A program made the position numbers and the translations under genes. Below are positions 22,942-31,616 of a DNA stretch of 64,000 nt, in pieces. The notes under the pieces are model-generated. The model did no database searches and was not told where the DNA came from. It was given only the letters and a program-made list of their open reading frames with translations. Origin of the DNA: Paenibacillus sp. FSL R10-2782 (lineage in GTDB: Bacteria > Bacillota > Bacilli > Paenibacillales > Paenibacillaceae); contig NZ_CP151951.1 in assembly GCF_038592985.1 (NCBI RefSeq), forward strand, positions 487,001 to 551,000, given 5' to 3'. Each line of letters opens with the position of its first letter. The stretch's first letter is position 1.

Positions 22942-25900
22942 TTATTTTTTGCCCATCCGTCTATATTTCAGATACACGCCGCAAATGATCATAGCTAGAC
23001 CTGTTAAATAGAAGGGAGCAGGGCTGTTTTCTCCCGTTTGTGGCAATTTATTTGCCAATGGTGAAACATTCGGATCTTTCTGTACATCAGCAGGAACTTT
23101 GATTCCACCACGAGGCAGAGAGTCGTCATCACTTTCCACGGGAGGATTAGGTTCCTTATTAGGTTTAATGATTGGTAATTTCGGTTTTACTTTCGGTGCA
23201 GGTGTAGATTCAGGCACAATACCACCCGTTGGCAGGCCCCCATCATCATCCGTCTGTTTTTTGTCAGGGGTAGATTCAGGCACGATGCTATCTAATACCG
23301 GGCTCTCACCATCCACAGTCTGTTCTTTATTGTCCACTAAAGGAACGGATATAGACGGCGTAGTTGTTGTTTCAGAATCTTTGTCACGTTTTTTACCTGA
23401 TCCCCCCGGGCTGGTAGGCGTACCTGGGTTGGTAGGTGTACCAGGCGTACCTGGGTTGGTAGGTGTACCAGGCGTACCTGGGTTGGTAGGTGTACCAGGC
23501 GTACCTGGGTTGGTAGGTGTACCAGGCGTGCCTGGATTAGTAGGTGTACCAGGCGTACCCGGATTAGTAGGTGTACCTGGATCTGTATTGTTTTCTTTTT
23601 GGTTGGTTACCACAACCTTCTTTATGCCGGCGCTTTGTTTGATCGTATCGTCTATTTTGATTTCAAGCTTACTATCCATTAATTTATAGCCTTGGGGAGC
23701 TACAAGCTCTTCCAAGATGTAATCATCATGGAGCAATGCAGAGAACACAATCTTCCCTTCCGCATTGGTAGTTTGAATGATTGGGGCTCTTTTCTCCGCT
23801 TTATCATAGAGCGCGAATTTTGCTCCAGGCAGTACCTTATCAGGCTCATCCTGATCAACCTTTGTAATTTCGAGGCTTTCTTTAATACCACTGCCTGAAC
23901 TGGAGCCGGAAGAAGTCCGCACAATAATTTCTTGATTCGTCTCCTTCTGTTCTGTCGTTAAGCGATCCCCTTCGAAAGATACTTTGTTACTCACCTTTTC
24001 TTTGTCAGCTGCATCAATGAACGCTTGATATTCCAGGATAAAGGCGGAGGAAATCTCCCTCGTAAAAGCAAGCTCAAAAGTTTCCTGACCTTGAGCATCT
24101 GGCTTGAAAATGAGCTTGTAATCACGATCCCTGGTTAGCTCGGTACTCTTGGTAACCTTCCCGTTTTCAGACACCACAGTTGAATACAGATGAAAAGAAT
24201 TCTCGATCAGAATCTGATTGCTGCTGGGATGATCCACAATTTTAGCATTTGTTACTTGAGACTGTCCTTCATTTATACGGATTTGCCAGTTGATTTTATT
24301 TCCGTTCTGGCTGCCGCTTTTAGAAACATATTCTCCACCGTGAGGTAAGGTTACTTGGGCTGACCATTCTGAAATTATATTTTCTCCATCCAGAAAAAGG
24401 GCCTTATTGCGGATTTCTCTTTCAATAAGTTCTCCTTCTAGCGTCGTTTGGAACGTAATCCAATATGGGGTTTGGATCTGATTTTTAAATTGGATACGCA
24501 ACGTGTTGCCATTTTGTTCGGATGGAAGAATAAATGTGTACTGGTCTGCTGATAATTCGGAGCCCTTTTCCACGCCATTCCTCGATCCAGTCAGTGTCAT
24601 GTCGTACACTTTAACGGAGTTTGGCAGTAGCTTCTGGCCTTGCAGCAATGGATCTTTTATTTCCGGTTGTTTCAGGGTCTTACGGTTATAGTTGGCCTTA
24701 ATGTCCCATGTAATGTGTTTGGAGCTGGCATTGTAGCTTCCTTGCTTGGCTCCATTCTGCTGCGTCATGATGTCTGGAAAGACCCGGGCGTCTGCTTCTG
24801 CAGATTTTGAATCTCCGTCCTGCTGCCATTCAATGATGGATTTATTCCAGAACTCAGGTTTTTTCGTATCTTTTTTCCAGTCATTATTGAATGTAGTTGA
24901 ATATTTGATCGTATAAGTATCTTGAATTGGTGCATGGAAAATGATACTAAACCCTTGCTTATAATCCGATGATAACGGAATAAGCTCATAATCTGCGGGA
25001 GCTTGAAGCTCCGTTTTTCCGTCAGCGGATTGGATTTTCAAAGTGTTCGGCAACAAGGCCAAGCCGTCGTTGGGAAATACATCCTTGATGACGATATCGT
25101 TCATAGTATATAGATCTTCATTGATGGTAATAACCCAAGGTATGAATTTTGCGTTGTAGTTCGGCTCCTTGGATTCTTTAATAATAATTCCACTTTTAAG
25201 TTGTGCGGTGGCATCCTTAGAGACTCCACCCGAAGTCACACGGTTCGTTACCTTATCATCTTGGTATACACGTTCTTTGGCTTTCGTTTGATAACGAATG
25301 GTATAGGCTGTATCTACATCGGAGTTGAATTGGAGATCAAAACCGTTGCTGTCCAGATCATTCGTAACCGGAGAGACGGTATATTCTGAGGATGGAAGTA
25401 CCTCTTGAGTGTCGTCTTTGTATATTTCAAGTGAAGCGGGAAGCCATACCTGACTATTGTTGAACCGATCACTTAACAAGGCTTTGTCGGCAGGTATTTT
25501 CTTTTCGCTGAAGTTGTACTTGATCACCCAAGATACCGTTTGTGTAACAGGATCGTAGCTTTCCACCTTCTTGGACAAAAATTCTCCGCGATCAACCTGT
25601 ACGGTAGCGGTAGCAGAGACACCATTCATAGAGTCTCCCGAAAAAGTAGCTGTGTTGGAGAAACGGGTTTCGTCACTTGTAATATCTGTGGAATATTGAA
25701 TCTGATAGGCTTGGCTAATGCTCGCGTCTTTAAAACGAATAACAAAGCCCGTACCGGCTTGATCTGGTTCGAGCGTATACTTATCCTCGCTGATTTGGTC
25801 CTTAACTACCGTCGAGCCGTCAATATTGACTTGCAGATTATACAATTGGAAGGTGTCTCGCAGCAGCTCCAGCCCTTGAGGAGTCGGGTCTGTTACGATC

Positions 25901-26661
25901 GCATTCTTTACGGTGTCCAATTGTGTATTCACATTAATGGCCCAGTCAATCTTGTTTTTGCCGTTAGCTTTTCCTTGTTTGCTTATTGGGGGCCCAGAAG
26001 CGGGTTTGATGTTGACGATGGATGTTTGTACCCCAATCTTAATTGGAGTCGCAATAATGACTTCTGTGCTGCCCTTTGCAACTTCCTTACTGAACTCGGT
26101 TTTTACTTGCAGTTTTCCGCTTACGTTGGAATGATTCTCTACGTAATCGTTAAAGGTCATAATGACTTTCCCTTGGCGATCTACCGTAAAGGTACCAACC
26201 TCTCCATCTGTTGAAATTAACGGAGATGAGATATCTGTGTAAATTTCAAATTGTTCCGGCAAGTTAAAGGTGAAGATATCTCCTTCTTTATACTGATTGT
26301 CCGGAATCTCCCATTCATAGCTCAGCTGGACTGCCGCGCCAATATCCACACGGACGCCAGGATTATCCACAGCATCAATGATACGGCCAGTTTCATCCGT
26401 CAAGATCAGCTTGGTTAAAATATTGTCTACTTGAACTGAGCTGGCCGCTGCCTGAATCATAGGAGCTATGCTGGGAGGTGCCTCTAATGGTTCAGGGTTT
26501 GGAATACCGTATACATCTCCCATAACTGTATTCGCAGGATCGCTTACAGCGCTATCTGATACAGCCGTGGTTGAAGTGTCTGCGTAAGCCAGCGCTGCAC
26601 TAAAAAAGCTTTGGAAAATAAGCAATAGTACAATGATCGTTACATTTATTTTTGTTCTCAT
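22942..26661 (-). CDS. LPQTG-anchored surface adhesin 2 (paralogue of adhesin 1)
   Basis: 1239 residues, homologous end to end with adhesin 1: signal peptide, N-terminal adhesin-fold domain, five collagen-binding-type domains, a SpaA domain ([36 protein letters not shown]), a Pro-rich stalk and LPQTG at residue 1206 with helix and basic tail. The stalk differs: it holds about six copies of a nine-residue [13 protein letters not shown] unit encoded by near-identical 27-bp DNA repeats, then Pro/Asp/Thr-rich sequence. The substrate of the neighbouring class D sortase is almost certainly this signal. The GGAG-to-ATG distance is 14 bases, unusually long. It is probably an elongated adhesin with internal isopeptide bonds; the host or surface ligand is unknown. 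Confidence 0.93.
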   Translation of the reverse strand: MRTKINVTIIVLLLIFQSFFSAALAYADTSTTAVSDSAVSDPANTVMGDVYGIPNPEPLEAPPSIAPMIQAAASSVQVDNILTKLILTDETGRIIDAVDNPGVRVDIGAAVQLSYEWEIPDNQYKEGDIFTFNLPEQFEIYTDISSPLISTDGEVGTFTVDRQGKVIMTFNDYVENHSNVSGKLQVKTEFSKEVAKGSTEVIIATPIKIGVQTSIVNIKPASGPPISKQGKANGKNKIDWAINVNTQLDTVKNAIVTDPTPQGLELLRDTFQLYNLQVNIDGSTVVKDQISEDKYTLEPDQAGTGFVIRFKDASISQAYQIQYSTDITSDETRFSNTATFSGDSMNGVSATATVQVDRGEFLSKKVESYDPVTQTVSWVIKYNFSEKKIPADKALLSDRFNNSQVWLPASLEIYKDDTQEVLPSSEYTVSPVTNDLDSNGFDLQFNSDVDTAYTIRYQTKAKERVYQDDKVTNRVTSGGVSKDATAQLKSGIIIKESKEPNYNAKFIPWVITINEDLYTMNDIVIKDVFPNDGLALLPNTLKIQSADGKTELQAPADYELIPLSSDYKQGFSIIFHAPIQDTYTIKYSTTFNNDWKKDTKKPEFWNKSIIEWQQDGDSKSAEADARVFPDIMTQQNGAKQGSYNASSKHITWDIKANYNRKTLKQPEIKDPLLQGQKLLPNSVKVYDMTLTGSRNGVEKGSELSADQYTFILPSEQNGNTLRIQFKNQIQTPYWITFQTTLEGELIEREIRNKALFLDGENIISEWSAQVTLPHGGEYVSKSGSQNGNKINWQIRINEGQSQVTNAKIVDHPSSNQILIENSFHLYSTVVSENGKVTKSTELTRDRDYKLIFKPDAQGQETFELAFTREISSAFILEYQAFIDAADKEKVSNKVSFEGDRLTTEQKETNQEIIVRTSSGSSSGSGIKESLEITKVDQDEPDKVLPGAKFALYDKAEKRAPIIQTTNAEGKIVFSALLHDDYILEELVAPQGYKLMDSKLEIKIDDTIKQSAGIKKVVVTNQKENNTDPGTPTNPGTPGTPTNPGTPGTPTNPGTPGTPTNPGTPGTPTNPGTPGTPTNPGTPTSPGGSGKKRDKDSETTTTPSISVPLVDNKEQTVDGESPVLDSIVPESTPDKKQTDDDGGLPTGGIVPESTPAPKVKPKLPIIKPNKEPNPPVESDDDSLPRGGIKVPADVQKDPNVSPLANKLPQTGENSPAPFYLTGLAMIICGVYLKYRRMGKK
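23408..23585 (-). repeat. 27-bp tandem repeat in the stalk of adhesin 2
   Basis: Five full and one partial copies of a 27-bp unit (plus strand GGTGTACCAGGCGTACCTGG...). Four are nearly identical and two have a few third-position changes. They encode Gly-Thr-Pro-Asn repeats. Copy number could change by slippage without a frameshift, altering stalk length. Confidence 0.9.
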
Positions 26662-26765
26662 ACTCTTAAGTAAGTCTCCTATTCATCATATTATTATGGA
26701 AAGTACCCGGGCGGTTTTGGTTCCCCCCTCTTTTTTTGTCCCGGAAATAGTATATTCAACACGTT
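26662..26765 (-). promoter_or_regulatory. Conserved leader element of adhesin 2
   Basis: On the minus strand GTTGAATATACTATTTCCGGGA leads into a purine-rich loop (AAAGAGGGGGGAA) and CCGCCCGG. The CCGGG/CCCGG stem and the 5' block match the leader of adhesin 1, while the sequence after the stem has diverged. TATACT may be a -10 element. See the finding on this motif. Confidence 0.45.
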
Positions 26766-26831
26766 AGTTTTTAAATGACTGACTAGGTATACAATACCTT
26801 CCTTATCTCAACAATTTCTCAACAAGAATAG

Positions 26832-26862
26832 AAAAAAGCCCTGATCGCAGTGATCAGGGCTT
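26832..26862 (-). terminator. Intrinsic terminator after the transglutaminase-like gene
   Basis: On the minus strand AAGCCCTGATCA and TGATCAGGGCTT-type arms (GCCCTGATC / GATCAGGGC) are followed by TTTTTT. It is a strong terminator separating this gene from adhesin 2. Confidence 0.92.
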
Positions 26863-26874
26863 ACTATAAAAAAA

Positions 26875-27681
26875 TTAATATTGTTTTGTTTTTGTATATT
26901 TGGAGGGCTCTTTGGCCATTGCAAACTTCTGTTTTCCGTCTTTTAGAGCGGCATCTACTGTAGTGTCAATGATAACCCATTGATTGTTGATATTGACTTC
27001 ATTCCAGGCGTGGTAGGTTTTCACATAGGAGGATTCACCCATAACCAGCTTGGTTGGAACATCCACACTTCGAAGCATGGCGGCGAACAGTGAAGCATAT
27101 CCATAGCAAATGTCTTTTTGCGCAACCAGTGTGCGATCAATTTGTGGAAGATAGTCAGTTGATAGGGTGAAGGACTGGTTGGAATCGTATTTAATATGAC
27201 TAATAACATACTCGTAAATACGTTTCACCTTTTCATCATCTGTCGTGGCACCCTTGGTTAATTCTCTGGCCTTCCGAATCGCCTGATTTGTATCGCTCCA
27301 GTCAATATTTTGAACAGAATTGAGGTATATGGTTTTACTGTCGTTCAAATTTAACTGGACTGTTTCTTCACCTATCACATTATACTGATTGCCAGTTAGC
27401 TGTTCCAATAAGCGAATGTTATAACTGCCATTGCCCATTTGAAGAGCGAATGCTTCCTCAGGTTTGCTCGAATTCAGATAATAAGAGTATTTCTCCGCAT
27501 CCTTGGTAATTACGATCTTGGTTTTGACATTGGAGTTGACAGGATAACGTATACTAACAATACCGCGGTTTACGTTGTTTTGATTCAGCCATGCCTGACT
27601 TTCGGCAGCAAATGCTGTCGTATGTAGGGGGATGGATAACAAAAAAACTAAAATTAGTAAAAAAAACGACATTTTCCTCAT
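26875..27681 (-). CDS. Secreted transglutaminase-like (cysteine protease fold) protein
   Basis: 268 residues. A signal peptide (residues 1-27, cleavage near AFA-AE) is followed by a domain of about 100 residues with no recognised motif. The C-terminal transglutaminase-core domain has a complete Cys-His-Asp triad: cysteine in DICYGYASLF, histidine in TYHAWNEV, aspartate in VIIDTTVDAA. Bacterial members act as proteases, crosslinkers or peptide-bond-forming enzymes at the cell surface. ATG at 27681 has AAAGGAAG seven bases upstream; an upstream in-frame start lies inside the riboswitch. It is the first gene of the adhesin locus and is controlled by two c-di-GMP aptamers, so it probably modifies the wall or the adhesins when c-di-GMP is high or low. 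Confidence 0.85.
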   Translation of the reverse strand: MRKMSFFLLILVFLLSIPLHTTAFAAESQAWLNQNNVNRGIVSIRYPVNSNVKTKIVITKDAEKYSYYLNSSKPEEAFALQMGNGSYNIRLLEQLTGNQYNVIGEETVQLNLNDSKTIYLNSVQNIDWSDTNQAIRKARELTKGATTDDEKVKRIYEYVISHIKYDSNQSFTLSTDYLPQIDRTLVAQKDICYGYASLFAAMLRSVDVPTKLVMGESSYVKTYHAWNEVNINNQWVIIDTTVDAALKDGKQKFAMAKEPSKYTKTKQY

Positions 27682-27697
27682 AGAAAAACTTCCTTTC

Positions 27698-27776
27698 GGC
27701 GGCCAGGCTGCCATCTAAAAAAAGAAGGCCCTATAGCTTTGCGTCCCTGCCTTTCGACAGGTTTGCTATTATCGTA
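27698..27776 (-). ncRNA. Cyclic-di-GMP-I riboswitch (GEMM), promoter-distal aptamer 2
   Basis: On the minus strand: AGCAAACCTGTCGAAAGG, then CAGGGACGCAAAGCTATAGG, then GATGGCAGCCTGGCCGCC. The GCAAACC, GGGACGCAAAGC and GATGGCAGCC blocks are GEMM-I signatures, with a GAAA tetraloop in the first hairpin. The aptamer ends only a few bases before the AAAGGAAG ribosome site of the transglutaminase-like gene, so it could control translation directly. Confidence 0.93.
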
Positions 27777-27821
27777 TAAAGTTTTTTAGGAAAAAAAGAC
27801 ACGACAAAAAGCCTCTCCAAC

Positions 27822-27904
27822 CGGTAGCTGGCTGCCATCTTAAAAAGAAGGCCCTGTAGCTTTGCGTCCCTGGCTTTCGACAGGTTTGCCATTTATCCTG
27901 AACA
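27822..27904 (-). ncRNA. Cyclic-di-GMP-I riboswitch (GEMM), promoter-proximal aptamer 1
   Basis: On the minus strand: GGCAAACCTGTCGAAAGCC, then AGGGACGCAAAGCTACAGGG, then GATGGCAGCCAGCTACC. It is almost a copy of the aptamer downstream, 45 bases further on. It is followed by GGTTGGAGAGGCTTTTTG and a second T run (TCTTTTTTT), which may form a terminator-type platform. Confidence 0.93.
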
Positions 27905-27917
27905 GTCTATATCTATC

Positions 27918-27947
27918 ATTCTATCAGTTGGGCTCCCGATCAGGCAA
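27918..27947 (-). promoter_or_regulatory. Promoter of the c-di-GMP riboswitch transcript
   Basis: On the minus strand TTGCCT (27942-27947) and TAGAAT (27918-27923) are 18 bases apart, placing the start just before aptamer 1. Confidence 0.5.
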
Positions 27948-27999
27948 GCACAATCTCGGTTTTTCTCTGTTTTTCGACAAAGTCATTGGATAGATGAGA

Positions 28000-28887
28000 T
28001 TATAGTTTGGTTCGATTCCCCCATTTTTTGCGGAAGGAATGTGGGGTTTCTCCGACATGTTCCTTGAACAGGTTGATAAAGTGGCTGGTGTTGGGAATAC
28101 CTACAAACCGTGCGATATCCACAATGGATTCGTCACTGGTTTTGAGCCAGCCTTGAGCCGCTGTGATGCGGACATTAATGAGATAATCAATAGGAGAAAA
28201 TCCGATCTGTTTCTTGAAGTTTTTAGCGAGATTGAATTTGTTTAACTCAAACATGTCTGCCAGAGAATCCAGCGTAATTCGTTCACTGTAGGATCGATCC
28301 AAATATTGCTGAACCTTGCGTATCTCGGTGATCGTATCCTGGTTTACATACGGATGATCGTACGGGTGCTGCAAAATATACGTCAGCAACTCACCGATGA
28401 GTCTGGATGTAAACAGCTCAGCAGAGAGAGTTCTGTCAGATTGTACGCATAACAGGGAACGCAGCTTGTCCAATATGATGCATGGATCGTTGAGTGTTAT
28501 TACAGGCTTGTTGTGTTTGGCAAATTGTTCATAGAAATTGTCGATCAGATTGCCGTACACATTTACACTGATAAACTCCCATGCTTCATGACCAGCGGTG
28601 CTGTACTGTACGTATTCCTCACAACTAACGAAAAACATATCATGAGGCTTCAATATGTATTTTTTCTCCCGGTACAGCAATTCCCCTTGTCCTGATAACG
28701 TAAAAACGAGCAAGAACGAAGTAAGCTCCTTCCGTTCCATGGCATAAGCAGATGTTTTTTTGAAATAACCTATTTCCTGTATATAAAAAAGGGATTTCTT
28801 GGCAAAAGCGGAGGGAGTACGTGCAATGATTACTGGATCGCTGCTCCAAGGGATGCCATTCCCGTTGTTTTTTTGGTCTGTTGTCAT
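28000..28887 (-). CDS. AraC-family regulator with N-terminal cupin-type domain
   Basis: 295 residues. The N-terminal half is a cupin-like ligand domain (FTLSGQGELLYREKKYILKPHDMFFV). The C-terminal 100 residues are two AraC helix-turn-helix units (ITLDSLADMFELNKFNLAKN and SIVDIARFVGIPNTSHFINLF) ending in the family PHSFRKKW. These regulators usually sense a sugar or glycoside and activate a nearby operon; none adjoins it. ATG at 28887 is chosen over a TTG two codons earlier because AAAGGA is seven bases upstream. It ends just before the c-di-GMP riboswitch promoter, so it is a separate unit. Confidence 0.87.
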   Translation of the reverse strand: MTTDQKNNGNGIPWSSDPVIIARTPSAFAKKSLFYIQEIGYFKKTSAYAMERKELTSFLLVFTLSGQGELLYREKKYILKPHDMFFVSCEEYVQYSTAGHEAWEFISVNVYGNLIDNFYEQFAKHNKPVITLNDPCIILDKLRSLLCVQSDRTLSAELFTSRLIGELLTYILQHPYDHPYVNQDTITEIRKVQQYLDRSYSERITLDSLADMFELNKFNLAKNFKKQIGFSPIDYLINVRITAAQGWLKTSDESIVDIARFVGIPNTSHFINLFKEHVGETPHSFRKKWGNRTKL

Positions 28888-29594
28888 ATCCAATTCCTTT
28901 ACAAAAGAGCAAATTTATCAAGCTAATGGCTGTTTGTTTAACAAACTAAATGGTGGTTTGCACATGATTTCCTATTTATACGGTTTTATTTTATCACATC
29001 ACATAAATGCATGTAGCGAATAATATTTTGAATTATTTCCCATTTTAATTCAGGTGTACTATTATGGTGTATACAGCCCCGTTTCCTCCATAGTTTAACT
29101 CATTTATTCCTACGAAAAAGATAAATCATGTTGAAAAAATTCGGAGATGCCATGGGTTCAATTCATTTCTGGGATAAACTCCAGGAAAGGATACTAAAGG
29201 TATTCTATGCCCATTCCACCTTCCATCGCGCATATCCTTTCGTTTTAAAAAAAATGGGTCTTTGTTCTAGCGAAATAGTTCATTAGGCTTATCATGGAAA
29301 AAATTAGATTGGGTCCAATGTTGTGATTTTGTTCACAAATATGTAGGCGCACAAGGGAGATATATGAATTTTTTTTATGCTGATTTGTGCATTGTTAATA
29401 TATGTTAATTGTATGATAAATAACAGCATAAAAGTACAAAATCATACAAAAAGTGCATTCACTTATTTGCGTGATTTTCTACTCTGTTAAGAGATAGAGT
29501 GTTATTAGCTTTGGAATTTATACGGGCAATGATATGATGGGTAATACAGATATAGGGCTTTACTTACTCGACAGTCAGTTTGGAGGATTATAGG
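28888..29594. other. About 700-base AT-rich region without a gene
   Basis: This region separates the AraC regulator from the DUF445 gene. I find no open frame with a ribosome site, no terminator-type hairpin and no known riboswitch. It must hold the promoters of both flanking genes. Its low G+C and lack of coding signal suggest either old decayed sequence or a long regulatory leader. Confidence 0.5.
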
Positions 29595-30851
29595 ATGGAA
29601 AAACCAAAAAATACGAAAACCGCAGCGGCTTGGTCGCTCGTTATTTTGGGAGCAGGCTTTGCAGCTACGTTGCCTTTTCAGCAATATGGCTGGGCTCGGT
29701 TGTTAGCAGGTGCTTTCGAGGCAGGACTTGTCGGAGGACTGGCAGACTGGTTCGCTGTCACCGCATTGTTCCGTCACCCGCTGGGCATTCCGATTCCGCA
29801 CACGGCGCTTCTTCCCAAGAACAGGGGCAAGCTGACGAGTGCCTTGGTGAGTACGGTGGAAAATAACCTACTTAACAAAGACAGTATCGCATCTAAAATT
29901 GCCGATATCCGGCTGGCTGATTTGATGCTGGGCGGTGTGGAAAAGGGAATGCACACGCTGGAAGCGGCCGCATCCATAGATGTTCTCGCCAAACGACTGG
30001 TTCGGTCGCTTCCGCTTGCGGAGTTGGCCCCGGTAATTGCAGTCGAACTCAAGCGGCAAGTGACAGACTTCGACGCCGGACCGCTGCTGGAGGCGCTTGT
30101 CCGTCAAACCGGTAAGAAGGGCTATGACCGCCGCGCGCTGGATTACTCGCTGGAGCAGGCTGAGTCCTGGCTTTTGAAGCCAGAAACGGGCTACACACTG
30201 GGTACCTTGGGTATGCAGGCTATTAGCGGTTTGCAAGTGAGTGGGCTGATGCAATTTGCTCTGAATGCGTTCCTTGGCTATTTGAACGAAGAGCGCATGG
30301 GTGAAATGATTCGTCACTTCCTGCTGGATCAGGTCGCGGAGCTGAAAAGGGAAGAACATCCACACCGTCAGGCCGTGCTGGATGGTCTGGAAACACAACT
30401 GACCCGTCTGGCGACGAAAGATTCGGTTCAGGAAGGATTGAATAGCTGGAAAAACAATCTTGTGGATACATGGGAAGGCGATGCGTCGGTGCTTCATAAG
30501 ATGGAAGAGCTGCGCGTACGCTTATTGGACTATATGGAAGACGGCCGCTATGTGCCGACCTATATTTTTCCGCTACTGGATCGAATGCTGGCTGATTTGA
30601 GAGGGAATACCGAGCTGCTGGACAAGATCAATTCTAGAATTGTGGCAGGCATTACCGGGCTGGTGGAAGCCAACCACAGTCGGATTGGTAATCTGGTACG
30701 TGAAAATATAGATAAAATGGATAACGATTCACTGATTGCTCTGATGGAGGACAAGCTGGGGCAGGACTTGCAGTGGATACGTATTAACGGCGCGGTTACG
30801 GGCTTTCTGATCGGTATTGTCCTGACAGGTATCCGTATGCTGATCGGTTGA
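29595..30851 (+). CDS. DUF445 family membrane protein
   Basis: 418 residues with one hydrophobic segment at each end (about residues 10-30 and the last 20). The family signature GGLADWFAVTALFRHPLGIPIPHTALLPKNR follows the first segment. The long middle is helical and charged. DUF445 proteins (YheB/YtpI-like in bacilli) are widespread and of unknown function, probably envelope associated. ATG at 29595 has GGAGG eight bases upstream; a TTG at 29580 lies inside or before that site. It is followed 40 bases later by a small DNA-repair-like gene. Confidence 0.85.
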   Translation: MEKPKNTKTAAAWSLVILGAGFAATLPFQQYGWARLLAGAFEAGLVGGLADWFAVTALFRHPLGIPIPHTALLPKNRGKLTSALVSTVENNLLNKDSIASKIADIRLADLMLGGVEKGMHTLEAAASIDVLAKRLVRSLPLAELAPVIAVELKRQVTDFDAGPLLEALVRQTGKKGYDRRALDYSLEQAESWLLKPETGYTLGTLGMQAISGLQVSGLMQFALNAFLGYLNEERMGEMIRHFLLDQVAELKREEHPHRQAVLDGLETQLTRLATKDSVQEGLNSWKNNLVDTWEGDASVLHKMEELRVRLLDYMEDGRYVPTYIFPLLDRMLADLRGNTELLDKINSRIVAGITGLVEANHSRIGNLVRENIDKMDNDSLIALMEDKLGQDLQWIRINGAVTGFLIGIVLTGIRMLIG

Positions 30852-30891
30852 TTCATTAGAGAAAAAATGCTACAGATAAGGTTGTGGAAGC

Positions 30892-31299
30892 ATGAGGCTT
30901 TGGCACGAAGAGTTGATCGACAAGCTGCCGCGGTCGCAACTGCTGGGGCAGCATCGTGAGTGCTGTGCACTGCGTGGGAACGGGTGGGGAAAGCGACATG
31001 CTACGGTTAATTATGTGTTCGACTATCACCCGATGATGCTCGTCCGCTACCATAAGCTCGTCATGGACGAAATGAAAAGTCGCGGTTACAACGTTGATCC
31101 GCTATGGGAGCAGCCGTTGTATCGCGGCAAGAAGTGCGAACCGTGGGCGACAGAGCTTGGCGAGGAACTGGAAGCTGTCGGAGCGTATGCGGAGCATGAC
31201 GATGCTTATATGAAGGAGTGCCTGGATAATCTGGCCTCCAAGGGCATTCTGATCACGGAGAACGGTACAGGAAATTTAAGAAATGGATCGAATGTATAA
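30892..31299 (+). CDS. Pyrimidine dimer DNA glycosylase-like protein (Pyr_excise / TIGR02328)
   Basis: 135 residues beginning MRLWHEELIDKLPRSQLLGQ and RECCALRGNGWGKRHATVNY, the diagnostic opening of the TIGR02328/Pyr_excise group distantly related to T4 endonuclease V. T4 DenV removes UV-made thymine dimers. This branch keeps the fold but not the T4 Thr2 nucleophile position, so the exact activity is unproven. It is cytosolic and monocistronic or a partner of DUF445. I see no LexA box. Confidence 0.82.
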   Translation: MRLWHEELIDKLPRSQLLGQHRECCALRGNGWGKRHATVNYVFDYHPMMLVRYHKLVMDEMKSRGYNVDPLWEQPLYRGKKCEPWATELGEELEAVGAYAEHDDAYMKECLDNLASKGILITENGTGNLRNGSNV

Positions 31300-31314
31300 G
31301 TACATGATGACTAA

Positions 31315-31500
31315 ATGAAAAATATTCCTGATTACGGTGTTATTTGTGTTTGTGATCACTGGTTTCCGTATGCTGTGGTTTCATTATTATCAAGGACAGG
31401 AATATCCAGAGGCCAAAAAAGGGGTACCATTATATATGATAACCTAGCTCCAGATATAAACAAAAGTTTCGAAATAGAGAAAAATTTAATGAATCATTAG
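31315..31500 (+). pseudogene. Remnant of a membrane protein gene (N-terminal part)
   Basis: One reading frame gives an ATG-started 61-codon ORF with no family look. Shifted by one base from just after that ATG, the DNA encodes FLITVLFVFVITGFRMLWFH and then YYQGQEYPEAKKGV before a stop at 31432. That is a convincing signal-anchor helix followed by a hydrophilic start of an extracellular domain, as in membrane sensor kinases or cyclases. A single-base change in the run of A after ATG would join them. It is best read as the leftover 5' end of a lost gene. Confidence 0.4.
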
Positions 31501-31508
31501 GATCACAT

Positions 31509-31582
31509 GAAACAGGCGGGCTGTGGCATATTCATCATTAAGATGAACTGCTGCAAGCCCGCCTGTTTGTTATTTTTTTATG
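31509..31582. terminator. Bidirectional intrinsic terminator
   Basis: AAACAGGCGGGCT pairs with AAGCCCGCCTGTTT, followed by GTTATTTTTTTAT. It serves the plus-strand genes and, with its leading A-rich flank, may serve the convergent nitroreductase. Confidence 0.85.
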
Positions 31583-31616
31583 TTCCAGTGTCATTGTCTA
31601 ATAGGGGGATAATTAG

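Noticed and set aside
23408..23585. Regular 27-bp repeats that could be mistaken for a CRISPR array
   Set aside because: The units are directly joined with no spacers and lie in frame in an adhesin stalk.
25540..26214. Plus-strand ORF of 224 codons antisense to adhesin 2
   Set aside because: A shadow frame of the adhesin coding strand; composition is not protein-like and there is no start signal.
28888..29594. A hidden small RNA or gene in the 700-base gap
   Set aside because: No terminator hairpin, no known RNA motif and no open frame with a ribosome site could be seen.
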